Shown: positions 11,067-22,702, counted from the stretch's first letter. The stretch: DNA of 64,000 nt from Oscheius sp. JU75 (GCA_037178855.1 JASJZC010000007.1:1550001-1614000), one strand, 5' to 3'. The notes: a model not told the origin generated them from the sequence alone. Numbers and translations are program-made.

Positions 11067-12942
11067 ATGAAAACCGTACCGCTGCTTTTCCTGGTTTGCA
11101 TAGCGGCTATTTGGTCGGCACCGTCTGGTCATGGTCATGGCGGTCCTCCTAATCACCTCCACAGACGCGGTCACCTACTGCGTGACCTAACGGACCGTGC
11201 AAAACATGGTTTAGAACAGGTGACTGTTCTTTGCCTCGTTTGTATGCTTGTTTAAGTCTTGGAAACATTCCTTCGACATTGAAAAGCGACGAGATCGTCT
11301 GCACAAGATTGGTAAGCGCCACTTCAAAAAACACCATCACAGCCCTGAAGCTAAGAGAAAGTTTGAAGAGGCTAAGAAAGTAGGTTGTTTCTAGCCAAAG
11401 CAATGGAAGTTGCAGAAACTAGTAAAAGTGGCAGTCGCTGATCGAGTTGTAGAAGAAGGAGACACCCTCTTTGAAGTGAACGAACTCTCAGGTGTAGCTG
11501 ACTACCTCTTCCAAGGAGATATCAATCTGACAGAGTTGGTTGAACTCTCTTTTCAAACAATTTCCATTTCAGCGAACAGCTTCAACATGTAGAAGACAAT
11601 CAGTCATCTGATGACGATTCTGATGATGAAGCTGCTGTGAGAGTCAAGAGGCAGGCATCTCTTTTGTACTCCAAGTGGAAAGACAACACTCTATACTATT
11701 ATATTGACTCTTCAATCAGTGAGTTTGGTTCTTTTTGAAGCAAAAGCCTCTTTCAGATGCCCGCAAAAAGGCTTCAATCAAAGCTGCCCTCACCTATCTC
11801 ACGAACAATACTTGTGTTTACTTTGTTGAAGAAAAGACTGCTACAAATCGGGTGAAAGTCTTCAATGGACAGGGCTGTTACTCTAGCGTTGGAATGACTG
11901 GAGGAGAACAGACATTGTCCATCGGAGACGGTTGTGAGGTTATTGGAACTGTTGCCCACGAATTCACTCACTCTCTGGGCGTCTGGCATACACAAATGAG
12001 AAGCGATCGCGATGATTTCATCTATGTGGATTTGGAATACGTTGATGTATGAAGTCTTTTCATATTAAGCATATAAGTTTTACAGGCCAGCAGACAGCAA
12101 AACTTCGTCAAATACAAGCCTACCGACATGAAAAATTTTGTTCCCTACGAGTATGGAAGCATGATGCACTACGCAGCTAACTCGTAAGCTCTTTTTAGTT
12201 CTGCCGAACGTTTTAAAGATTCACCAACGACAAGGACGAGCTTTCTATGATCCCTTACGATCACAAGTACGCCTACACCATGGGCAACAGGCAGATTTCT
12301 TTCTATGACTTGAAACTTATCAATGATTTTTACGGGTGCAGTTGTAAGTTTCTCTAGGGTTTAGATATTGTACGTTATTCAGCTCGTTGCAGCTCTTTGA
12401 CTTCGGCTCGCTGTCAAAATGGTGGTGTGCCTAACCCACGACAATGTTCCAAGTGTATCTGTCCGGCAGGATATGGAGGAAACCTTTGTAATGAGAGGGT
12501 ATCTTACCTAGATATTTTGTTTACTTTTGCTTTTTTTGCCAACTGGCTGCGGAAAGACTTTGACAGCATCAGCTATCTATCAAACGGAAACCTTCACATT
12601 CGGAAATCTTACAAGTGTGGATCTCCGCGATACTTACACCACCTGTAACTATTGGATTAACGTATAATGCTTCTATTTCAATACAATTCACGTTTTCAGG
12701 CTCCAACTGGCAAAACAATCAAGGTTAAAATAACCGAGATGGCTAACTCGCAGTGTAACTACGGATGTGTCTACAATGGAATTGAGATCAAGACCTATTC
12801 AGATAAGCTGATATCCAATCCGCGCTACTGCTGCCCGGAATTTAATAACATTGAATACACTAGCAATTTGAATCCTACTCCAATCATTGGATTTAATCGC
12901 TATGCATATACCAAGTTCACGATTCAGTACAAATATGTGTAA
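11067..12942 (+). CDS. Astacin metalloprotease, subgroup III-like (prodomain, catalytic, EGF, CUB)
   Basis: A secreted zinc endopeptidase of the nematode NAS family. The signal peptide (MKTVPLLFLVCIAAIWSAP) is followed by a His/Lys-rich propeptide and a furin-type site (RVKRQ, near 11640). The catalytic domain has the zinc motif HEFTHSLGVWH (near 11958) and a Met-turn SMMHY (near 12160). An EGF-like module (CQNGGVPNPRQCSKCICPAG) then leads to a CUB-like domain ending at 12942. The residue after the third zinc His is Thr where astacins usually have Glu. Introns are 36-40 bp; that at 11381-11416 is required because the frame otherwise stops. It is a tandem paralogue of astacin 2, with the fibrinogen-domain gene between them. 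Confidence 0.85.
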
Positions 12943-13154
12943 AATAAACGTGGAGTATTGTGTTTGCGAAGAAGACACTTTATTTGTTTGTTAACATCAA
13001 TTATTCAAGGTCATTGGAGCTGGCTGGCTACAAATGTGCCAGTGTTTGCCACCTTGCCGCGTGAACTAGGTCTTCAGATAAGAAAACAGAGAGGTTTTAT
13101 ACCTAACTGTTATATATTAAATCCATTTGCTACAGACTTTGTAACTCTTTAATA

Positions 13155-14396
13155 ATGCCTGAAGAAATGCATTCTGAGGAAACCCCTCTACAGAATCAAG
13201 TCTCACAAGATCCTGAAGCAGCACCAGTCCCTCCACTGGATCTTGCTTCAACCAAAAAGGAATGGGTTATTGTTGTCAAATGGTCTTCATTAATCTGTTT
13301 TGTTGTATTCCTTATTGCTTTGACTATTCTCGCCTGGATTTTTGGATATTGTAAGTTTTACAAACAGTTCTTGTCGATAAGTGTCAGTGTCAGCGCCGGA
13401 ATCAGCTCTGGCTTACAAGATGCCTCCTCTTAATTTGACAAACGCTACGGAAGTTCGTATTTACAGTCAAGGTCATTATGAGTTGAAGAGCCCGAAAATT
13501 CTCAAGGTGAGGATAATTGCTAAAAAAATTTGATAAAATCAGGACTGTCACGAACATCTAAAATGCAAACTAGGCTCCGGCATCTACAAGATAAGTCCAG
13601 ATGGCGGAATACCGTTCTTCGTTTTCTGTGAGCAGAATGAGGATGATGGAGGCTGGGTTGTTGTCCAGAGGCACAAAAGCATTTAAAAACTTTACACAAT
13701 ACACAATTCAGGAGGTCTCAATATGCACCATTTCACAAACGAAAAGCACTTTCTTTTAGTGACTATACCCATTACGACTACGAGTTCGGATTTGGAAATC
13801 TTTCGGGTAAATATTCATCTCAACTAACCAAATGAAGATCAAGGAAATCACTGGCTTGGGCTTGGATATCTTCATCGTATCGCTAAAAATGTCGGTTCTT
13901 CTATGGTTATGAAAATTATCGTTAGGGGAGCACTTGTAGGAGAAATGGATGACAAGGAGATGTATACAGGTCTTTACTGGGATGGAATTTTCGGCTTTTG
14001 GGTAAGTCGGTATATAGACAGAAGTAGCTGTTGCAATAGATTGACAACAGGGAAAATGGCTTCACACTTCATCTCAGAAAAACTTTGGTCTTTGGGAATT
14101 TATCAGATCCAAACACGGAAAACTCATGGAATATAGTGGACAATGGCCGTCCGTTTCTGGCTCGTGATGGTCAAGGAGGCGGTTTCAGTTGGTGCGCTGA
14201 ACAGCTCGGTGGCTGGTGGCATTCTCAAAACTGTTCTCCGCTGTCTTTGAATGGAGACTACCAGAAAATTGCACAACTACAGAAAGAAACAATGTTTGGT
14301 TGGAGAAATTCAACTCACCGCATAGATGCTCCACTAGAAACATTGCTCCTTGTTCGCCCACAGTATCATTTTCCATATCTTCAAACTTCTCAATGA
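13155..14396 (+). CDS. Type II membrane protein with fibrinogen C-terminal (FReD) domain
   Basis: An acidic cytoplasmic N-terminus of about 37 residues precedes one TM segment (WSSLICFVVFLIALTILAW), then a short stalk and a fibrinogen-related domain. FReD landmarks are DCHEHLKCKLGSGIYKI, GGWVVVQRR, GNHWLGLGYLHRIA, the paired Cys in CAEQLGGWWHSQNC, and FGWRNS near the end. Spliced exons run about 13155-13350, 13396-13506, 13544-13670, 13712-13807, 13842-13999 and 14039-14396. The 13671-13711 intron appears to have a GC donor, since that splice restores the conserved QRR. FReDs usually bind sugars or act in adhesion or innate recognition. A membrane-anchored role at the cell surface is inferred. 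Confidence 0.8.
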
Positions 14397-14487
14397 ATAT
14401 AAACTGCCCTTATTGCTATCCCAGAGAAAAAGGCACTGTTTTCAGGCGATAAGTCATGTGTTTGCTTGATTTTCATCCCACATCGCC

Positions 14488-14559
14488 TCCCATGTGGTCT
14501 AGTGGTTAGGATTCGTGGTTTTCACCCACGCGGCCCGGGTTCGATTCCCGGCATGGGAA
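14488..14559 (+). tRNA. tRNA-Glu(TTC)
   Basis: A 72-nt cloverleaf. The acceptor TCCCATG pairs with CATGGGA, the anticodon stem CGTGG/CCACG encloses a TTTTCAC loop (anticodon TTC), and the T arm is GGGTTCGATTCCC. There is no intron. Confidence 0.95.
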
Positions 14560-14863
14560 TTCTCTTTTTGTTTTATGAACAACTTCCATCTGATTACAAA
14601 CGATACTTTTTCAGTAGCTTAAGAGATCTAATTGAATTCAACAGTTGAGCTAGCTTGTTTTTTTCATTTCGAGAGACTAATAATACTTTTGATTTTCAGA
14701 CTTTCAATGATAAAACGACCCTCACTTCCTGTAAAAAACTCAACAGGTGGTTCGGACCGTGTTTTTCCCTGTTGATTAGCTAGCATCTCCGTAATGACTG
14801 CTTCTTGCCCAGAAAATAAGTTAGCAAAGGGTGTGTGCCAATTCGCCTTTCAGCGCAATCACT

Positions 14864-14936
14864 GGCCGCGTGGCGCAATGGATAACGCGTCTGCCTACGG
14901 AGCAGAAGATTGTAGGTTCGAATCCTGCCGTGGTCG
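14864..14936 (+). tRNA. tRNA-Arg(ACG)
   Basis: A 73-nt cloverleaf. The acceptor GGCCGCG pairs with CGTGGTC (two G-U pairs), the anticodon stem TCTGC/GCAGA encloses CTACGGA (anticodon ACG), and the T arm is GGTTCGAATCC. The 3' part is repeated at 1-45. Confidence 0.95.
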
Positions 14937-15429
14937 AAAATTTTTGCGTTTTCTAGTCAAGAACTGAACTTTACAATACGTTTTCTCTTTATAAGAGAGA
15001 TCAATTTATTCAAGATTGCTTGAGAATATTCTAGTAGAAACAAGTTGCGTACTAACGTACTGTGCGTTTTCGCAGTGTTTTTCAGAAGAAACTTTAGTCG
15101 TCCAACAAAACGAGTATATATAGTAAGGGTTGTTAAGGGACGGTGACATTGCGGGTGTAAGGGTGTCCCCGGGCGTCCCGCGACAAACGAACGAAAGCCT
15201 GAAAATCAATCTTTGGCAATGCCAAAGATTGATTTTTGCCAATTCCATTGACAGGCACAAAAAGGACTACGAAGGCACAGTTTAACCATTGTGGCATTGG
15301 CATTACAGCATGATGATGGTAGAGGAAATAAAATAGCAACACGGTATTGAGACCGACATCTAAAAACATTTCTATTATAATGAAATATTCAGACTTCTGA
15401 TTAAAAAAAATGAACCGTAGACGATATGC

Positions 15430-15690
15430 CTAGACTCTTGAAGATGATTTCACTCGGAGCACACAGAATAATCCGGCTACGAATGTGATGGTAGAAATGA
15501 CAGCAATTATGTGTACTCCCCAGATATACTCTTGCGGGTTTGGATTCGGGTAGCTTAAAAACTCATGCTAATATTGAAAAAGTTGCGGAAAAGAATCTAC
15601 CTTCATAAGCATTCAAAATTCACGAATTTACCTGTTCTCTGGGACTATGGTGTTGCGCCGGTATCAAGAAACAGTTTGCACTGGCTAAAC
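15430..15690 (-). CDS. Small single-pass membrane protein, 5' end unresolved
   Basis: Two exons are visible on the minus strand: about 15690-15632 (ANCFLIPAQHHSPREQ) and 15567-15430 (YPNPNPQEYIWGVHI then TM IIAVISTITFVAGLFCVL and a short basic tail RVKSSSRV). The joining intron is 64 bp with GTAAAT donor and ATTAG acceptor. No ATG lies in frame before an upstream stop, so a further 5' exon is needed. Family not recognised. It is one of several tiny TM proteins between 15 and 23 kb. Confidence 0.45.
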
Positions 15691-16004
15691 TGGTTGACTG
15701 GCATCCAAAATGGTTGCATTAGGTTCTCCGGTATTTATATGCCATTTCAAACAACTGATTTTCTTTTAAAAAACTGACAATGCCGATTTGATTGCTATTC
15801 TGACTTGAACAGTTTTAAGCGCATGTCAACAAACTGGTGAATGACGGTCCTATGTTTCCTGCCAGGCACGGCCATTAATTCAGCTTACGCCATTGTACTA
15901 CACTATTAGGTCGCGCGGGCAGCGGCGGTAACTAATGGGTTTCATTTTCTGGAGGAGACTATCTTCAAATAGCCCTCCCACAAGCCCGCTTCATTTCCAA
16001 TGAG

Positions 16005-16013
16005 TATATAAAG
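16005..16013 (+). promoter_or_regulatory. TATA box of astacin 2
   Basis: TATATAAAG lies 39 bp upstream of the astacin 2 ATG at 16052, leaving room for a very short 5' UTR. Confidence 0.55.
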
Positions 16014-16051
16014 CAAGGACATCTTGCAGTTGACAACAGTCTTGCTCGACA

Positions 16052-17865
16052 ATGTTGCAGCTATTTCTACTGCTATGGCTCGGTGCAACAGTTTTCTGTG
16101 GCATCTCCAGGTATACAGGGGCTGTGGTCTCAAATGCCAGCTAGCTTCAGAGAGAAGAGACAAATGGCTGCTTTTGCTCGAAGATGGACCACTCCTGTAC
16201 CAATTTACTTCGATCCAAACTTCAGTGAGTAACTTGCAATGTTTTTTTTGCGAAAAGTTGCTCTAAACTGTTAATATTTGCAGCTGTTGAAGAAGCCAAC
16301 AAAATTCGTGCTGCTATCCATCACATTGAAGCAAACACCTGCATCTCATTCCGGGAACAGTCGACCATTAATTATGCAGTTCCGGTAATTTAGCATTACC
16401 AGCCATTCCAAATCTCTGACTTCAGATTTGGCGAAATGGTTCCTGTTCAGCGAAGGCTCTTGGTATGATGCTTCCCTCAAAATACTACTACCATTTGTCC
16501 ATTTCTCTGAATCCAGATGCACCAGCAAATTGTCTGGAAACTGTAGGGACTGATTTGAACAAAACTAACCCCTGGTTCAGATTGGTGTTGCTGAGCACGA
16601 GCTATTCCATCTGCTTGGCATGATCCATACGATTGAAAGATCGGATGCCGTCGACTACGTAACTGTTAACACTGAAAACCTTCAAGTAAGTTCTTTTTTA
16701 AAGCATGACTATGGTAAAACAATTTTAAGGAAGAGCAGCTTTGGCAATTCAGACCAGGGACGGAGATGCGAAACTTTACTCCCTACGATTATTCCAGCAT
16801 TATGCACTATGGATCTCATCTTTCTCGGTAGGTCAATGAACATTGGATTCTTTTGACGACTGACAAATTACGTTTGACAACATCGAAGTGTTGTATTGTC
16901 ACCGACCGGACTAATGCAAACATTAGCGTTTTTAGATAGCAGATTTGCAATCGTGAGTCGTTACTGTTTTGACCCACTGTTTCGGTTATTACTCTTTTCA
17001 ATAACTACTGCTCTGTCTTGCCCTCACTGCGACGTGGTAGGTAAACTCGTTACGTTACAGAAACTCCAGCTCAATCAACCCTCTCATCCCTACATTAGTA
17101 GCCAAAAATGATATGTACCAATACACAATGGGAAACCAAAGAGAGGCCACCTACTACGACCTGCACGACCTGAATATGAACAATAAGTGCTACGGTAAGG
17201 TTTTGGTTGCATATCTGAGGAAGTTGTAGATCGTTGTCCTGACAAGAACGCGTCCGATTGTTCAAACCGTGGAATGCCAAATCCCAGCAATTGTTCAAAA
17301 TGCATCTGTCCTTCTGGCTTCACCGGAGATAAATGTGATCGGCGCGTGAGACCACAACACATTTTTGACAAAAAACACATCTGTTCAGCCGGCACAGTGT
17401 GGCGGTTTCTTGCATGCTGACGAGAGGCAAAAAATTGAAGGCTTATGGATAGGTAATTCTACTAAAAAGAAGAGCTTTGAGTATAGCTATTGCGTTTATT
17501 GGATTATGGTATGTTACTACTTTGCGTTTCAAGGTGTTTTAAGACTCACAGAGATGATCGTTTCATCGAAATGGTGATCGACGGAATCACAGAAGCCGGC
17601 TCTCATAATCATTCAATTCAAGAACAGGCTTCCTGTCGAATCTATGGAATTGAGATTAAGTCTGCGCTGGATCCTAGAATCGGAGGGCAAGTGTAAGTAA
17701 TCAATTTGCCCTTCACGTAAAATTTTTAGCTTTTGCGGAAAGCCAGCCTTGGAAAAGCGTTTTGTGAGCCAGTCCAACATCTTGCCGGTCATACTCTTCA
17801 GTCGCGAAGGATACCAAGCCTACAGTATCACCTACAAGTCTGTCAGAGCTCCAAAAGCTCCTTAA
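16052..17865 (+). CDS. Astacin metalloprotease 2 (catalytic, EGF, CUB) with minimal propeptide
   Basis: The signal peptide (MLQLFLLLWLGATVFCG) is followed, after a 34-bp intron, almost at once by FREKRQMAAF. The propeptide is therefore only a few residues, ending at a possible dibasic site. The catalytic domain has HELFHLLGMIH (near 16600) and Met-turn SIMHYGS (near 16797). An EGF-like module (NRGMPNPSNCSKCICPSG) and a CUB-like domain follow, ending at 17865. Domain order matches astacin 1, but that protein has a normal-length prodomain. Thr again follows the third zinc His. The exon edge at 16829-17060 is less certain. Secreted protease; substrate unknown. Confidence 0.8.
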
Positions 17866-17967
17866 AGTTCTCAGTGACGTCTCTCATAACACCCGAGAGC
17901 TCATTATTTGAGTTTCACAGTGAAACGTAATTTGTATATAGTCCGAATGGTATTGCTCATTCATATA

Positions 17968-18420
17968 TTGGGTTGGCATATAAGTCTTTTCACTTTTTGT
18001 AAACATGTCCGTTGTCTTGTTTCGACAGCGGCGGAACTTTTGATTATAGCTCCTCGTGTTGCTCACTCAGTCCTCTGTCACCACCATGTAAGACACCACT
18101 TCCCTTCTTCTTATTCTCTACTTTCTGTTCGCTTTGATCCGGACTATTGATGATCTGCCACCCCTTCTGACTATTATCTGTTCCGGACTCTCAACAACGA
18201 GATTGGAGGACAACAGTTCGATTCCGACGGCGCACTCAAAACCTGGTTGACAAACTTCAACTTCTTCGCGTCGAAACGCAAGGTGTTCTACGAGCGTGGC
18301 ATCTGTAAGCTATCCGTGAAATGGGCAGACGTGGTACAACATAATGGTGATTACAACAAATGGCTAAGTTGTTTGGAAGCCAATAAATTTTTTTATTACC
18401 TTTATGAAAAGCAGCAGTTG
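17968..18420 (+). mobile_element. Mariner remnant M1, internally deleted
   Basis: The left end reads TA then TTGGGTTGGCATATAAGTC, a mariner-type terminus shared with copies M2 and M3. After a short 5' region it jumps to the transposase C-terminus (PSDYYLFR with the third catalytic Asp, then KVFYERGI and VVQHNGDY). The middle of the gene is deleted. The right TIR is eroded near 18420. Confidence 0.8.
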
Positions 18421-18731
18421 GCAAAGGCGCCACTGTTTCAGTCAATGAGTACCACATAAAAACTGTACCCGCAGCGAAAATTGACACTGGGTTGCTAAAA
18501 AAAAGTGTTCAAATAGGAATAGTTGTCCTTGTTTAGAAGAGAGATGATTCCGATGTGCTCTCCATGGGTTTGGAAACTGATTTACCGTTGGGCCCAAACT
18601 ATCCTGTTTGCTGGAATTTTTATTCACTACTTTAACAAGAGCGTTTCCTTCTGGGTGTGATGTCTTCAAACTCCTGGGTTTACCGGGTAATGTGACGGCT
18701 CTAAAACAATATTTGTCGAGACTTTTTTTTA
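18421..18731. other. Gene-free stretch after mariner M1
   Basis: No gene, RNA or repeat that I can support. The 18442-18669 minus ORF has no recognisable content. Confidence 0.35.
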
Positions 18732-18981
18732 CTATTTCTTACCCGAGAATGCTGTTCCAGCGTGTGGACCATCTTCAGTTCCAACTTGAGCGTTTTCCTG
18801 AAAACATTAAGTAGCGTTACGGTAAAAATTGGCAAACTTTTTCAGCAAAAACACAGCCGCCAACGACAACTGCAGTGAACACGAACACCAAGTAGATCCA
18901 ATACTCAATCGGAACCTTGGCAATCGCTTCCAAGAAACTGTATTCGTGGTTTGATGGATCTCCAGTGAGAAGAGAGGACAT
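18732..18981 (-). CDS. Small single-pass membrane protein
   Basis: About 70 residues in two exons (18981 to about 18848, then about 18800-18732, ending at TAG). The N-terminus MSSLLTGDPSNHEYSF precedes one TM (YWIYLVFVFTAVVVGGCVFA). A 42-bp intron ending TTTTCAG joins to a polar tail (VGTEDGPHAGTAFSGKK). Family not recognised. The intron and acceptor support a real gene. Confidence 0.5.
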
Positions 18982-19368
18982 TTCGTCTGTTGGAAATGTT
19001 TTCGAGCAATTGGCACAGAGGCATTATCGGTAATCAGGTATCAGAGACGTCTCTGATTATAGTGAATTAGTGGAAGGCAAAACTTTGAGACACTGAAGAG
19101 AAGCTCCCATCACATCTTCTCGTAACCCGTAAGCGAGGGCTGGCAGTAACCAAAGTGAAATTTGTGAAGTTCTTCGGATGAAAAAAGCACTTTTTTTTAA
19201 AGACCCTCGGTTTCAGTAATCAGTACCCCCTGCGTAGTTGACTCTGCACACAGCCTTCGCCTTCTCTAGCAAGAACGCGACCATTTCGGCCATTTCCTCC
19301 TCAGACTAATTGCAATGTTAATTCATTTTTGCACCCATGAGATCTTCTTTTTTCAAAGAAATTTGCAG

Positions 19369-19583
19369 ATGGAGCACCATTTTGGATCGGTGCGTAAGAT
19401 CCTCTGCCTCTTGATGGATTGGTACGCATAATCCTCCCCTCTCTACGAACTTTCACCCTTCCGACTCTACTTTTCAGTTCAGATCTTGAGTATCTGACAG
19501 AATTCTACAACAGAATGTATGTATTCATCGTGGACTACATGTGCGACATACAAAAGCAACCAAAGAAGAGGACAACGGTATGA
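19369..19583 (+). CDS. Possible 52-residue protein, two exons
   Basis: An ATG directly after TTTGCAG gives MEHHFGSVRKILCLLMD. A 56-bp intron (GTACGC to TTTTCAG) joins in frame to LEYLTEFYNRMYVFIVDY and a basic end KQPKKRTTV. No homology is visible. A minus-strand frame near 19440-19330 (MRTNPSRGRGSYAP) overlaps it and cannot be excluded. Confidence 0.3.
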
Positions 19584-20010
19584 GAAGAAAATGAAGTGGG
19601 AAATAAGGTAGCTGGATAACCTGGGATATCATAAAAACTAAACGTGACAGTAAGAGGTAGCAATTTTGATTGAACGAAAACGGTCGGAAGCATAGAATAA
19701 AAGGTTCATTGAGCCACGTTGATATAAGTTTATATGAAGAGAATAAGACTTCGCTTTAGAACTTGCTTTTGTCATAGTGAAGCTACTGGAAGTTTTTTGT
19801 TACTACGAAGCGGCGCAGCCGCCAATTCAAATTAGAGACGAAGGTTGTATTTAAAACTTAAACAATTGTTCTAATCGATAATCCAATAGAGTATATACCG
19901 CTACAATCGGTTCCGGATCACTTTCGAGTTATCGCTATAATCATTCTTTGTTAGTTCCAGTACGTGGATTCAACTGTTGATTAGGCGATGCACGTTATTT
20001 CCGCAAAAAG
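19584..20010. other. Intergenic, no gene seen
   Basis: Upstream region of the small membrane protein at 20011. Nothing else supported. Confidence 0.4.
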
Positions 20011-20312
20011 ATGCTATCACTTCATTTCTCGTCCTCCTCGTCATACCAGTATCCAGATCCTATGAATGCACAAGGACAACCATTTTTCGGATCAGGAGCT
20101 CTGATCTACAGTGTGACTCCAGAACTTTTTTTCGTTGCTGCAGTTTTGACTACATTTGCAATTGTATTCATCGTCGTTGTAAAGGTGTTTTTAACATTTT
20201 ATGCGTGATAACTCCTTTGCAGATCATGCAATACTTCAAAGAGCAAGACGAAATTTTCACTTTGAGACCCATTCATGTGTACTACAATAGAGGAAGAGTT
20301 GCCAACGCATAG
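20011..20312 (+). CDS. Small single-pass membrane protein
   Basis: Exon 1 encodes a Ser-rich start (MLSLHFSSSSSYQYPDP), a Gly/Ser stretch and one TM (LFFVAAVLTTFAIVFIVVVK). A 38-bp intron (GTGTTT to TTGCAG) leads to IMQYFKEQDEIFTLRPI and a stop at 20312. About 87 residues in total. No family recognised. A polyadenylation-like AATAAA occurs about 45 bp downstream. Confidence 0.55.
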
Positions 20313-20478
20313 CATTATCAACTGTTCCTTACCTCTCTCATTCACGTTGTTCACAATAAAAAGTGTCCCGTACAAAATTTTACCGCTAGCATCATATGTT
20401 TTCTTTTACTTTATTGCTTGCAAGTCAAGAGTTTTATAAAAAAAACTAGCAAGTGCGCACAACTCTACTGAACCCACA

Positions 20479-20940
20479 ATGAATGTGGAATACTCTTTGA
20501 CTGGTTTGAACAGTAAAATAGAAGGAACTCGAACGATATCTACGAATACATGTGCTGAAAACGTTAGATCAAATGATCAGGATGTCGGACAGCTCTCCGA
20601 CCTGGTCATCGTCATGCTTTCCCTCACTTTTCATCTTTTGGTCATCCTTGTTGTTGTAATCTACTTTATGGTGATTGACCAAAATGGGATGAAAGAATGT
20701 CTTCTTCCATGCACTAGAATAGAGGAGGATCAGGTAAATTCACCAACGCTTGGAGTCCGACACGACTCGACTCGACTCGAGCTTTTCGACTCGAAATACA
20801 AATACAATTACTATCATTGTGGAAAATCGGACCGTTGTGGTTCCATTGGAGAAAACAGCAGATATCATGACTTCGCACGTTTTATTATAAAAGTTTTCGT
20901 ATACACAAAGACTGTATCTGAAATGAGTACTTTAGAATAA
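20479..20940 (+). CDS. Small single-pass membrane protein, possibly spliced
   Basis: An uninterrupted frame of 153 codons with one TM (LVIVMLSLTFHLLVILVVVI) at residues 43-65 and a Cys-containing juxtamembrane segment (GMKECLLPCTRIEEDQ). A good donor (CAG|GTAAATTC) follows this segment, so the last 70 codons may be intron. A diverged copy of the segment (GMKQCVLTRTRIVEDP) recurs at about 21674-21721 ahead of another GT site, indicating an exon duplication. Family not recognised. Confidence 0.5.
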   Translation: MNVEYSLTGLNSKIEGTRTISTNTCAENVRSNDQDVGQLSDLVIVMLSLTFHLLVILVVVIYFMVIDQNGMKECLLPCTRIEEDQVNSPTLGVRHDSTRLELFDSKYKYNYYHCGKSDRCGSIGENSRYHDFARFIIKVFVYTKTVSEMSTLE

Positions 20941-21337
20941 CACCAGTCGTCCTTTTGCCTTCACTTTACATTGGCGGTTACGTCGTTTCGTCATAACAAA
21001 AGGCTTCCAGTGGCTTCATTGGGACAAAAACCAAGTTCTAGAGCGCACACGAAGTTGACTTGCTAACCAATTTAGATAATAAATGTTTCTGAACAACAAA
21101 CTTCTGGACAACATTATTAGTTTCCTTCTGTTTCGTGGCCACGAACAAACAAACAAACTAACAGACAGAGTCCGCAACAGAATCCATCGTGCTTTAGATA
21201 GTAGAAGATAAGCGTGGGGACATTTTTATACAATCAAGTATTTTGTAGTAGCTTGACCCTCAGCCTCGTATTAATCACAAAGTTGTATCTTGCCCCAGTG
21301 AAAGTGTCCAACCTTCTTTGATAATCTATAAGCCAGG
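20941..21337. other. Intergenic, no gene seen
   Basis: No feature supported. Confidence 0.4.
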
Positions 21338-21632
21338 ATGCCTTTCCTGCGAAACAACAGATTCGTTCAAACTCTGATCAAACTCTTTTTTCTGGTCACA
21401 GTGTTGTATCTGATTCGCGTTCAAAAAAACTTTGTATATGAGCTTCACAGTCATCACAAACAGGTTCGTCAATTCTGTAGTTAAATTCATCAGGGATCTC
21501 GAGATCCTTTCTAGAAATCGTGGAAGTTGCAATCTTTCTGTTCGACTGAATGGACGAAACTATTTTCCTGGTAGAAGACAGCAGCCAATCAGACGAAACA
21601 ACAAGAACAGAAATAAACGATGTGTGATTTAA
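21338..21632 (+). CDS. Small membrane protein with basic Arg/Asn-rich tail
   Basis: The start MPFLRNNRFVQTLIK precedes a TM-like stretch (LFFLVTVLYLI). A 44-bp intron with a weak GTCATC donor and CATCAG acceptor is needed to restore the frame. The tail is basic (RRQQPIRRNNKNRNKR), ending at 21632. The alternative is two unrelated ORFs. Confidence 0.4.
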
Positions 21633-21673
21633 ATAAACTATCAAGATCTTTTTTATGATGATTAACACATGGG

Positions 21674-21721
21674 ATGAAACAATGTGTTCTTACCCGCACT
21701 AGAATCGTGGAGGATCCGGTA
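21674..21721 (+). repeat. Duplicated exon fragment of the 20479 gene
   Basis: The segment beginning GGGATGAAACAATGTG and ending GTGGAGGATCCG|GTATAAG parallels 20687-20734, including the following GT donor position, with scattered substitutions. Confidence 0.6.
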
Positions 21722-22702
21722 TAAGTAGAAACGAGCGACTTATTTGCTTTTTGTTCAGATTCCTTGTTCTACAGGCAGTGATGTGCCAATTTCTGCCATG
21801 TATATTGAGAGAAAGTAGCTTTGAAACCGAAAGACACAGAAAGTCTCAGAAACCATAAGGAAAAACGATCACAGACACAGAGACAAAATTGTAAGACAGT
21901 CAAACAGTGAATCCAAGAGAAGGTGGCCAGTTAAAGAGAGATGCAAATATATGTTGAGCAGAAACCGAGCATTTATTCTGGGCTCCCTTCAAATTTACTG
22001 CGTTATCTGTTCAAAACGTTCCAGGCTATATCCGACTCTTGTTTTCCCGAAGCGTGTTTATGTAGACTGGGTTTCCACCTCTTGGCCCCTTGCGTTGTTT
22101 CGAAATCGTACCAGTTTGCTTGCCAGGTCTCTGCGCAGAGCTGGGCGCTTGGACCTACTTTTGCTATTACAAATCTTGGTGCTTGATCGTTTGCGCTGTT
22201 TTTCAAGCTTATCGTTCCTAAGTTGCATTCTTACTGTTTACCTTTATGTTTCGTTCAGAAACAGCATTATCATTTCGTAACTTATTGTTACAACTAGGTC
22301 TACGTTTTGTGTCCCTATCAGCTGAATAAGTTCTGACGTCTCTAATTGAGACTTTGCATCTTCTAGATAGCAGGCATTCTCAATTTTTGGAACTGTTCCA
22401 AACATTGATCCGCAGGTGTTCGCGCAGAGCTGACCCGCTTTTTCCACACAAACCAACTGATCCTCTCTTCGTTGGTGATTTTCTCGCTATTCTTGCATTT
22501 CACACCAATTAGAACCGGCGACACTTGCGCAATTCTTTCCAAAAGAGTTTGCTTGCGGATTGCGAGCTCTCTAAAAGTGATTGATTCTGGAGACTAGGTT
22601 CTCGCGCGTGTCTCCTCTCACATGGCCATTTCCTTTTATCTCTTACAGTCAGCGGTATTCTCTTAAGGTTCTATCATTAGACCTGACGAGACCTTCAAAA
22701 AG
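21722..22702. other. Gene-free stretch
   Basis: Overlapping ORFs on both strands near 21941-22456 have no domain or splice support. I see nothing that I can name. Confidence 0.4.
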
